A stretch of 64,000 nucleotides of DNA from Streptoalloteichus tenebrarius (lineage in GTDB: Bacteria; Actinomycetota; Actinomycetes; Mycobacteriales; Pseudonocardiaceae), in assembly GCF_024171885.1 (NCBI RefSeq), contig NZ_JAMTCP010000028.1, forward strand, positions 20,204-84,203, given 5' to 3'. Shown here one piece after another: positions 54,256-61,885 of this stretch. Position 1 is the stretch's first letter. Each line of letters opens with the position of its first letter. The notes beneath the pieces were generated by a model that made no database searches, was not told where the DNA came from, and was given only the letters and a program-made list of their open reading frames with translations. Both the position numbers and the translations under genes were made by a program.

Positions 54256-55827
54256 GTGAACCACGTCCAGCTCCTGTTCCTCGCGCTCGCCGCGCTCGTG
54301 GTGGCGGTGCCGTTGGCCGAGCGGATGACCGTCCCCCACCCCGTCCTGCTCACCGGGATCGGCCTGGGCTGCGCCCTGGTGCCGGGGCTGCCGCAGATCT
54401 CCCTGGACCCGGAGCTGATCCTGCCGACGCTGCTCCCGCCGCTGCTGTTCACGGCGGCGCAGAAGACGTCCGTCGGCCACCTGACCGCCCACCTGCGGTC
54501 GATCTCCTCGCTGGCGGTGGCCCTGGTCGTGGTCTCGGCGTTCGCGGTGGCGGCGGTGGTCACGGTCGCGGTGCCCGAGGTGCCGTGGCCGCTGGCGTTC
54601 GCGGTCGGCGCGGCCACCGCCCCACCCGACCCGGTGGCCGCGACCGCGGTCGCCGGTCGGCTGGGCCTGCCGCACCGCGTGGTCTCGGTGATCGAGGGCG
54701 AGGGGCTGGTCAACGACGCGACGTCGCTGGTGCTCTACCACGTCGCGCTCACCTCGGCGGCCGCGGGCAGCGCGATCCTGTGGTGGTCGGTGGCCGGGGG
54801 CTTCGTCTACGGCACGGTGGTCGGGCTGGTCGTCGGCGCCGTGATCGCCTGGCTGGCCGACTTCGTCCTGCGTCGCTTCCAACAACCCGTGTTGGAGGGG
54901 ACGTTCACCGTCGTCCTGCCGTTCGCCGCCTACCTGGGCGCGGAGGCGGTCCACGCGTCAGGCGTGCTCGCCGTGGTGGTGGTCGGCCTGGTGATGGGGC
55001 AACGGTCCTACGCGGTGGTCACCGCGGGAGGCCGGATGATCACCTGGGCCTTCTGGGAGACGATCGAGCTGCTGCTCACCGCCGTGGCCTTCATGATCAT
55101 CGGGCTTGAGCTGCGCCCCGTCCTGCGCGACGCGGGCCCCCGGCTGGGCCACACCCTGGCCGTCGGCCTCGTGGTGGCCGCGGTGCTGGTCCTCGTGCGC
55201 GTGGTGTGGATGGTCGTCGCGGGCGCGCTGGGCCGGCCGCGCAGCCGGATCGGCCAGGCCGCGCCGGAGAACTGGCGCGAGGGTGTGGTGATGGGGTGGG
55301 CCGGCATGCGGGGCGTGGTCACGATCGCCGCCGCGTTGGGCCTGCCGGACGACGTGCCGGCGCGCGGCGAACTCGTGTTGGTGGCGTTCGTCGCGGTGGT
55401 GGTCACGCTCGTGCCGCCGGGATTCACCCTGCCGATGGTGGTGCGGTGGCTCCGCGTGGGCGGTGTCGAGGACCAGGAGGCGTCCCGGGAGGTCACGATG
55501 CGGGTGGTGCGCGCCGTGCTCGACCGCGTGGACGAACTGCGCGCCGACGGTGACATCGACGAGCCGGTGGCACGGCGGCTGCGCGACGCCTTCCAACACC
55601 TGGTCCAGGGCATCTGCCCCGGCAGTGAGGACGATCCCCGCCTGCGTGAGGGACGGCGGCGGGCGCGCCGCCGACGCGAGGTCACGAAGGAGCTCATGAC
55701 GGCCGCCCAGGAGGAGGCGCTGCGGTTGCGGCTGGACGAGCGGGTGGACCCGCGCGCCGTCGACCGGGTCCTCCGGCGCATCGACACCACCCTCGTCGCC
55801 GGCCCGCCGGTGAACCCCCCTTCCTGA
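54256..55827 (+). CDS. Na+/H+ antiporter, CPA1 (NhaP-like)
   Basis: A 523-residue antiporter with about 12 membrane helices. The ion-binding region ATAPPDPVAATAV is near residue 118 and EGEGLVNDATSLVLY near 150. A Met-Arg-Gly-Val block (WAGMRGVVTIAAALGLP) is near 350. A charged cytoplasmic tail of about 120 residues follows. It exports Na+ (or K+) in exchange for protons. GGGGGAGG precedes the GTG start. The histidine kinase gene follows by 42 bp. Confidence 0.92.
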   Translation: MNHVQLLFLALAALVVAVPLAERMTVPHPVLLTGIGLGCALVPGLPQISLDPELILPTLLPPLLFTAAQKTSVGHLTAHLRSISSLAVALVVVSAFAVAAVVTVAVPEVPWPLAFAVGAATAPPDPVAATAVAGRLGLPHRVVSVIEGEGLVNDATSLVLYHVALTSAAAGSAILWWSVAGGFVYGTVVGLVVGAVIAWLADFVLRRFQQPVLEGTFTVVLPFAAYLGAEAVHASGVLAVVVVGLVMGQRSYAVVTAGGRMITWAFWETIELLLTAVAFMIIGLELRPVLRDAGPRLGHTLAVGLVVAAVLVLVRVVWMVVAGALGRPRSRIGQAAPENWREGVVMGWAGMRGVVTIAAALGLPDDVPARGELVLVAFVAVVVTLVPPGFTLPMVVRWLRVGGVEDQEASREVTMRVVRAVLDRVDELRADGDIDEPVARRLRDAFQHLVQGICPGSEDDPRLREGRRRARRRREVTKELMTAAQEEALRLRLDERVDPRAVDRVLRRIDTTLVAGPPVNPPS

Positions 55828-55869
55828 GGCCGCGCGGCACGTGGGGCGTGGGGCCTCTCAGGTCGGGGT

Positions 55870-57501
55870 GTGGACGATGGGCCGGTGATGGTTGCGGACG
55901 CTGAAGACCCGACAGTCGGGCGATCGCCCCGACGGAGGGTGATCGAGGCCGTCCTGCTGGCGATGGTCGTCTCGGCTCCGTCCGAGGGGAGCGTGCTCAC
56001 CGGCTTCTCCACGGACCTGACCTGGTGGGTCGTGGTCTGGGGCCTGGCGGCGCCAACGGCGGTGGCCCTGCTGACGCCGTTCCGCCCGCTGCTGGCGACG
56101 CCGCTCGCCGCCGCGTTGTGGTGCGTGTGCGTGGTCGTGCGTCGGGACCACCCTGACGTCGGGCTCCTGCCGTCCGTCCTGGCCCTGGTGGTCGCCGCCC
56201 ACCTCGCCGGAGCGCGGTCGGCGTCGACCAGGGCAGCCCTGCTCGGCCTCGGGGGCGTGGCGCTGGCGGCGGCGGTCGTGGTGCCGGTCCTCACCGCGGA
56301 CTCCGGCACCTGGTTCGTCACCCTCGCGGGTGTACTCCTGCTGGGCGTCGTGCCCTGGCTCGCCGGTCGGCACCGCCGGCAGTACCGGGAACTGGTGCGC
56401 GCGGGGTGGGACCGCGCCGAACAGTTGGAACGGGAGCAACGGATCGTCGCCGAGCAGGCCCGGCTGCGGGAACGCGCCCGGTTGGCCGGGGACATGCACG
56501 ACCTGCTCGGCCACGAGCTGGGCCTGGCCGCGTTGCGCATCGGCGCGCTGGAACTGGCGCCCGACCTGGACGAACGCCACCGGGAGGCCGCGGGCGCCGC
56601 CCGGAGGGCGGTCACCTCGGCGGCCGACCGGCTCGCGGAGATCGTCGGGCTGCTGCGCGACCGCGCGCCGGAGCCCGCGTCGGGTGAGGACGTGGCCGCG
56701 CTGGTCGAGCGGAGCAGGGACTCGGGCGTCCCGGTCTCGCTCAGCATCACCGGGGACGGTGAGCACGTTCCCCCGCTCGTGCGGCGCACCGCCCATCGGG
56801 TGGTGCAGGAGTCCGTGACCAACGCGATGAAGCACGCCCCGGGGCGACCCGTCTCGGTGGCGGTGCGGCACTCGGCGGACGAGACACGCGTGACCGTGAC
56901 GAACACCGGGCCGTCCCCGGCCTCCGAGCCTCCTCGGCCCGGCGGCGGCTACGGCCTGGTCGGCCTCGCCGAACGGGTTCGGCTGGTCGGCGGGGTCTTC
57001 GACGCTGGTTGGCGCGGTGAGCGGTTCGAGGTGAACGCGGTGCTGCCCCATCCGGCGGGAACCCGTCCCGGTCCCGCCGTCGACGTCCCCAGGTTGTCGG
57101 AGTCCGCCCTGAGACTGAGGGAGGCCAGGCAACGGGTGAGGCGCAGTTTCGTCGTCTCGGTGACGACAGGGGTCCTCATCACGCTGGGCGTGATCTCCGT
57201 GACCATCGGGTTCATGGTGTACGACGCGTCGACGTCCGTCCTGCGGCCGGCCGACTTCGCCCGGCTCCGCGTCGGCCAACCCCGCGCCGAGGTCGAGCCG
57301 GTGCTGCCGCCCCGCACCAGGGTCGACCACCCCACCCTCCCGGAGCCGGCCCGGCCCGAGGGGGCCGTCTGTCGCTACTACGGCACGCGCGAGGACCTGT
57401 TCGACGGGCAGGTCCGGCTGTTCCGGGTGTGCTTCCGGGACGACCGCCTCGTCGCCAAGGACGTGCTCGGCGCGCCCACCGTAGGGTCGACGTCGGACTG
57501 A
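55870..57501 (+). CDS. NarL/DesK-type sensor histidine kinase with an extra C-terminal membrane helix and outer domain
   Basis: A 543-residue kinase. Four to five N-terminal helices (about 20-165) come first. The dimerisation domain has the phosphorylated His in AGDMHDLLGHELGLAAL near residue 210, and the ATPase domain has VQESVTNAMKHAPG near 315 and GYGLVGLAERV near 360. Unusually, a further helix (VSVTTGVLITLGVISVTIGF, about 427-450) leads to a 90-residue tail starting DFARLRVGQPRAEVEPVLP, resembling BamE/SmpA-like domains. Start GTG 55870 or ATG 55888. The response regulator follows by 16 bp. Confidence 0.88.
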   Translation: MDDGPVMVADAEDPTVGRSPRRRVIEAVLLAMVVSAPSEGSVLTGFSTDLTWWVVVWGLAAPTAVALLTPFRPLLATPLAAALWCVCVVVRRDHPDVGLLPSVLALVVAAHLAGARSASTRAALLGLGGVALAAAVVVPVLTADSGTWFVTLAGVLLLGVVPWLAGRHRRQYRELVRAGWDRAEQLEREQRIVAEQARLRERARLAGDMHDLLGHELGLAALRIGALELAPDLDERHREAAGAARRAVTSAADRLAEIVGLLRDRAPEPASGEDVAALVERSRDSGVPVSLSITGDGEHVPPLVRRTAHRVVQESVTNAMKHAPGRPVSVAVRHSADETRVTVTNTGPSPASEPPRPGGGYGLVGLAERVRLVGGVFDAGWRGERFEVNAVLPHPAGTRPGPAVDVPRLSESALRLREARQRVRRSFVVSVTTGVLITLGVISVTIGFMVYDASTSVLRPADFARLRVGQPRAEVEPVLPPRTRVDHPTLPEPARPEGAVCRYYGTREDLFDGQVRLFRVCFRDDRLVAKDVLGAPTVGSTSD

Positions 57502-57517
57502 ACTGGGGAGCGAGCGC

Positions 57518-58186
57518 ATGATCCGCGTGGTGCTGGCCGACGACGAGGCCGTGGTCCGGATGGGGGTCAGGGCGGTCCTGGCGACCGACCCGGAGATCGA
57601 GGTGGTGGCCGAGGCCGAGGACGGCCGGCGGGCCGTCGACCTCGTCCTGGCCCACCGGCCGGACGTCGCCGTGGTGGACGTGCGGATGCCCCGGCTCGAC
57701 GGGCTCGACGCGACGGCCGAGATCCGCCGGCTCGCCCCCGCCACGGCGGTGCTGGTCCTGACGACGTTCTCCGAGGACGGCTACATCGCCCGCGCGCTCG
57801 GCGACGGGGCCAGCGGGTTCCTGCTCAAGACCGGCGACCCCCGCGAGCTGGTCGCCGGGGTGCGCGCGGCCGCCGAGGGCGCGGCGTACCTGTCGCCCAG
57901 GGTCGCCCGCCGGGTGATCGACGAGCTCGCCGACCAGCGGATGGCGCGGGGCGCGGACGCCAGGGACCGGACCGCCGCCCTCACCGACCGGGAGCGTGAG
58001 GTGCTGGGCCTGCTCGGCGCCGGGTTGTCCAACGCCGAGATCGCCCGCCGCGTCCACGTCGTGGAGGGGACGGTGAAGGCGCACGTCACCGCGATCCTGC
58101 GGCGGCTGGGCGTCCGCAACCGGGTGCAGGCGGCCATCCTGGCCCACGAGGCCGGGCTGGTGCCCGCGTCCGGCGTGACCGACTGA
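57518..58186 (+). CDS. NarL/LuxR-type response regulator
   Basis: A 222-residue regulator. The receiver has VLADDEAVVR and the phospho-Asp in VAVVDVRMPRLDG near residue 54. The LuxR helix-turn-helix (about 150-205) reads LTDREREVLGLLGAGLSNAE. It is the cognate partner of the preceding kinase. Targets are not visible; the upstream antiporter is a candidate. Confidence 0.95.
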   Translation: MIRVVLADDEAVVRMGVRAVLATDPEIEVVAEAEDGRRAVDLVLAHRPDVAVVDVRMPRLDGLDATAEIRRLAPATAVLVLTTFSEDGYIARALGDGASGFLLKTGDPRELVAGVRAAAEGAAYLSPRVARRVIDELADQRMARGADARDRTAALTDREREVLGLLGAGLSNAEIARRVHVVEGTVKAHVTAILRRLGVRNRVQAAILAHEAGLVPASGVTD

Positions 58187-58206
58187 CCCCAGCCGCCGCC
58201 CGGCGG

Positions 58207-58947
58207 CTACCGCCCGCCGTCACGCCAGTCGCGCTGGCGAACCTGGATCGTGGGCTGGTCCTCCACCCGTCGGCCCACCGGCGTCGGGGCGACCGGGGAC
58301 GTGGGCACGGCGACGAGCAGCCTGGCGAGCAGCCGGTTCTCCCGCAGCCGGTCCACCAGCGTTCCCGACACCCGGGCCAGGGCCAGCATGAGCAGCGGGG
58401 CCACGACCACGCCGAGGAGGAAGCCCACGATCACGTCGTGCGGGTAGTGCGCGCCCACGAAGACCCGGGAGAAGGCGGCCGCGACCGCCGCGGGGAGCAC
58501 GACCCAGGCGGTCCGGCGCCACGCCACGACGAGAGCGGCGGCGGCAGCGGCCGCGAACGTCGCGTGGTTGCTCGGGAAGGACCAGTCCCCCGGCGGCGGG
58601 CACTCCGCGACCGTCAGGACACCCGCCACCGCGCGGCAGGGCCGTTCCTCCTGGATGAACGTCTTGCTGACCTCGCTCACCAGGTAGGCGGCCACCGTGG
58701 CGACCGGACCCAGGAGGGCGAGCGCCATCGCGCGCCCGTCGCCGCGCCGGGCGCGCCACCACCCGGCCAGGAACAACGCGGCGAAGAGCAGCATCACGCC
58801 GTCGGTGCCGATCTCGACCAGTGACTGAACCCAGCCGGGCACGTCCTTCGCGAAACCGGTCACCGCGCGATACCAGTCGACGCTGATGTCGGGCACCCCG
58901 TCCACGCCGGGGTCCGCCGCCAGGCCCACCACGCCAGCAGTGATCAC
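58207..58947 (-). CDS. PAP2-superfamily membrane phosphatase
   Basis: A 246-residue membrane protein with about six helices. The three phosphatase motifs are present: KTFIQEERP near residue 97, PSNH near 128 and SRVFVGAHYPHD near 163. It would act on lipid phosphates such as undecaprenyl pyrophosphate or phosphatidic acid at the outer face of the membrane. The GTG at 58947 follows GGAGG by 4 nt. A long Arg/Gln tail ends the protein. Convergent with the response regulator. Confidence 0.9.
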   Translation of the reverse strand: MITAGVVGLAADPGVDGVPDISVDWYRAVTGFAKDVPGWVQSLVEIGTDGVMLLFAALFLAGWWRARRGDGRAMALALLGPVATVAAYLVSEVSKTFIQEERPCRAVAGVLTVAECPPPGDWSFPSNHATFAAAAAAALVVAWRRTAWVVLPAAVAAAFSRVFVGAHYPHDVIVGFLLGVVVAPLLMLALARVSGTLVDRLRENRLLARLLVAVPTSPVAPTPVGRRVEDQPTIQVRQRDWRDGGR

Positions 58948-59116
58948 ACGTCCTCCACGTTTCCGCTGGTCAATCCGTTGTGACCGTAGGAACCCGGGAG
59001 GACCTCCCTCGTCTGACGATCGCCGTGGACCACCCTTGACTTTCGTCAGGCTCCGGCGACGCCGATCGTCGACCTCCTGGCGACGCGGCGGTGCGCCGGC
59101 GGCTCGGCGGGCGCTG

Positions 59117-60190
59117 TCACCACCGGGGCCATCCCCCACCGCCGGACCCGCTGGGGCAGTACAGGACCGGACGGCCGACGGGGCTGCCCGCGTCCGGGGA
59201 GTTGCACTCGGTGCTTCCGGTGCTCCCACCTCGGCTCGTGGTGGGTGGTGGGGCCGGCTGGGTGGTCGTGGTCGTGGGCGCGGGAGTCGGCGCCGGTTGG
59301 CCGGGCTGGGCTGGTGGGGGCTCCGCCGGAGCCTGGGGCGGGGCGGGCTGGTTGTTGACGGGCCGCGCGTCAGCGTCCCGCTGCGCGGAGGACGGGGGCC
59401 GCACGGCGGCTGGTGCCTCCGGCACCGGCGTGTTCGCGGCCGCGGACGTGCTCGGCGTCGGGGTGTGGGCACCCGTGGTGGGCGTCGGCGTGTCGTGGGT
59501 CGGCCTCATCGGCTCGGCCTGTTCGGGCCTGTGCCCCGGGTTCGGCGTGGGCGGACCCTCCGGGGCCAGGACCCACGCCAGGACAAGCGTGGCGAGAAGG
59601 GCCGCAACCCCGGTCAGGATGCGCTGGCCCCGCCGCTCCCCCTTCCCGTCCGCGGTGGCGGCGGGACGGCCCGACGTGTGCTGTTCGTCGTGTCCGACCA
59701 GGTCAGTGGCTGTTTCGGACACCGTGTGCGGGGTGAGCGCGGGAGCCAGGACCTTCGGGGCCGCAGGCGACTCCTGAGGCTCCTCCGGCACCGTCTCCGA
59801 AGCGCTTCCCGGGTGGTCTTCCCCGGTGGAAGCCGTCTCGGGGAGCCGCTCCTCCCCAGCTTTCAGAGTGGTGTCCGGCGAGGGTGCGCTTTCCCGCGTC
59901 GCCAGGCGGAGTCGGGCCTCCAGCCAGCGGGGGATCTCCTCGTCCGGGCACCCGCAGGCGGCGGCGAACGCGGCGACGATCTCCGGACGCGGCAGGGTCC
60001 TGCGGGACAGCGCCGACGCCAGGGTGCTGTGGGGCAGGACATGTCCGCGCCGGGCCGCCCGGTGCTCGATCTGCCGGAACGACAGGCCGAGTCTGGCCTT
60101 GGCCTGACGCATCGCCGCGACGAAATCCTCCGCCGTGTCAGCCCGGTCCAGTAACGCCAACTCGGCGCGCGGCTCCGTCCCCTGGCTCAT
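59117..60190 (-). CDS. HTH protein with membrane helix and Pro/Thr-rich outer tail
   Basis: A 357-residue protein. The N-terminal XRE-like helix-turn-helix (about 20-95; SFRQIEHRAARRGHVLPHST) is followed by an acidic linker, one membrane helix (ILTGVAALLATLVLAWVLAP, about 192-212) and a Pro/Thr/Ala-rich outer region. The C-terminal Gly/Trp tail contains two Cys 16 residues apart. This resembles RodZ-like or membrane-bound one-component sensors, with DNA binding inside and sensing outside. It diverges from two other single-helix envelope proteins. Function unknown. Confidence 0.78.
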   Translation of the reverse strand: MSQGTEPRAELALLDRADTAEDFVAAMRQAKARLGLSFRQIEHRAARRGHVLPHSTLASALSRRTLPRPEIVAAFAAACGCPDEEIPRWLEARLRLATRESAPSPDTTLKAGEERLPETASTGEDHPGSASETVPEEPQESPAAPKVLAPALTPHTVSETATDLVGHDEQHTSGRPAATADGKGERRGQRILTGVAALLATLVLAWVLAPEGPPTPNPGHRPEQAEPMRPTHDTPTPTTGAHTPTPSTSAAANTPVPEAPAAVRPPSSAQRDADARPVNNQPAPPQAPAEPPPAQPGQPAPTPAPTTTTTQPAPPPTTSRGGSTGSTECNSPDAGSPVGRPVLYCPSGSGGGGWPRW

Positions 60191-60583
60191 CGCCACCACC
60201 CCAGTCCCCAGTTCCTCCGCCGCGAGTCCCCAGATCGCATCCTGCCCGCGGGCGGCCGCCCCGGGTACCCGGTTCGTCCCGGGTTGCTCCACTTGGCCGG
60301 ATGCCGTGCCAGGCCGCGAGCGGCGTTCGAGACACCCTTCCGCCACGTCGCCGACCTGGTGGTCGACATCGCCGCCCGCCCGGTGTCCTCCGGCTTCCCA
60401 CACCGGTCGGTGGCCGGCCGGAATGAGCGGTCGACGGCGTGCTCCGCCACGGCACCCGCGCGTCCCCGTCTGTACGAGAGTGTCCTGACCTGCGGCAACG
60501 CCCTTGTCGTACACCAGCTCGAACGGTTCTGGTCCGCCTTGACCGCCTCCCCGACCCGGAGGCGAGGAGTGGAGGAGGACCTC
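60191..60583. other. Divergent intergenic region of the terminal envelope locus
   Basis: About 390 bp between two divergent genes. It should hold both promoters; I find no convincing box pair, palindrome or gene in it. A TCCGGCT/AGCCGGA-like theme recurs weakly. Confidence 0.4.
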
Positions 60584-61885
60584 ATGCCACGACGGCAGAT
60601 CAGCCGTGAACCCGTGCGCCTGGAGCGCGTCCGCCGAGGGCCGGCGGCCTGGACCTGGGCCGCGCTCGGCGGTGGCCTCGCGATCGGCGCGTTGACCACC
60701 GCGATGGTGATGGGCCACGACGGCGACCAGCCGAGGCCGACGGCGGCGGGTGCGGTGAAGGCCCCGGCCACCCCGAAGGAGCGGGGGCCGTGGGGAGTCG
60801 AGGTGCCCAGGGACCAGGAGCCCGCCCGGGCGGGTGGAGACGCGCAGGACGGCAGGGGCGGGGACGACACGCTGTCGCCGGACGTGCTGGCGCGGTTGCT
60901 CGCCGGACTGGGGCAGACCCCGGCCACCCCCGCGGGATCAGCCGGCAAGCCGGTCGGCGTCGCGCCGGTCGCCGCCGCGTCCGTCCCCCGTTCCTGGATC
61001 TCGGCCCCGTCCGCGCCACCGGCTCACTCGGTGGTGGAGGTGCCGTTCCCGGTCGAGGTGCCCGTCCCGGTCGAGACCCCAGCACCCGCGCCGGCGCCGT
61101 CGCCGCCCGCCGTCCCGGTGCCGCCGTCTCCGGCTCCGAAGCAGCCCGCGCCGCGCCCCGAGGGTGGCTGGGTGGAGCGCCCGGTCCACCGCGACAACCC
61201 GCCCGCGTCGCCCGAGCCCCCGGCCACCCTGTTCGGCGCCGCGGTCCCGTCCGGGGGCGAGTGCGCCCCGGCGACGGACGACCCGGCTCCGGCGGTGTGC
61301 AAGGTGGTCCCTGGTCCGGCCGAGCAGGCTCCCCGCGCGGGTGAGGCGCCGCGCCACCACACCCTGTTCGGTGTGATCCAGAACGCTCCGGAGTCGGCGC
61401 CGGACGAGCAGCCCAAGGCCCGCACGCCGTTGGGCAAGAAGGACGCCGCCCAGCGCCGCGGCCCCGGTGGCAGGCCCACCGACCCCCGTGACACCAAGCC
61501 GGGCACGCCGAAGAGCGCCACTCCGGGCAAGCCCGCCGCGCCGAAGCAGACCGGACCGAAGACGCGGCAGGGCAAGCCCGTGCCGCCGAAGCAGGCCGCG
61601 CCGCAGCCCCACCGGCCGGTGCACATCGCTCCGAAGAGCGACGTCCTGCCCCAGCACCTGAACCAGTTGACGCGAAGGGTCCCGGCTGGTGCCGGCGGGT
61701 GCGCCCCCGCGACGAGCAACCCCGCTCCGGCGGTCTGCCGCGTCCTGCCCGACACCGGCAAGCCCGGCGCGGGCACCAGGGCGAGCACGACCACCAAGAT
61801 CCCCGCCGGCAGGAAGGACCGCGTCGCCGGCAAGCCCCAGGCCCCGCGCGTCGACCGCGCCACCACGAAGGGGGCGGCCCGATGA
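60584..61885 (+). CDS. Pro-rich membrane-anchored protein with duplicated Cys-pair motif
   Basis: A 433-residue protein. A basic N-terminus and one membrane helix (WTWAALGGGLAIGALTTAMV, about 22-41) are followed by a long Pro/Ala/Lys-rich outer region with VEVPFPVEVPVPVETPAP-type repeats. Two near-identical motifs, CAPATDDPAPAVCKVVP (about 227) and CAPATSNPAPAVCRVLP (about 373), each place two Cys 12 residues apart. They look like small disulfide loops. Between them are Lys/Pro-rich stretches as in wall-spanning proteins. GGAGGAGG precedes the ATG; the stop overlaps the next gene by 4 bp. Function unknown. Confidence 0.8.
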   Translation: MPRRQISREPVRLERVRRGPAAWTWAALGGGLAIGALTTAMVMGHDGDQPRPTAAGAVKAPATPKERGPWGVEVPRDQEPARAGGDAQDGRGGDDTLSPDVLARLLAGLGQTPATPAGSAGKPVGVAPVAAASVPRSWISAPSAPPAHSVVEVPFPVEVPVPVETPAPAPAPSPPAVPVPPSPAPKQPAPRPEGGWVERPVHRDNPPASPEPPATLFGAAVPSGGECAPATDDPAPAVCKVVPGPAEQAPRAGEAPRHHTLFGVIQNAPESAPDEQPKARTPLGKKDAAQRRGPGGRPTDPRDTKPGTPKSATPGKPAAPKQTGPKTRQGKPVPPKQAAPQPHRPVHIAPKSDVLPQHLNQLTRRVPAGAGGCAPATSNPAPAVCRVLPDTGKPGAGTRASTTTKIPAGRKDRVAGKPQAPRVDRATTKGAAR

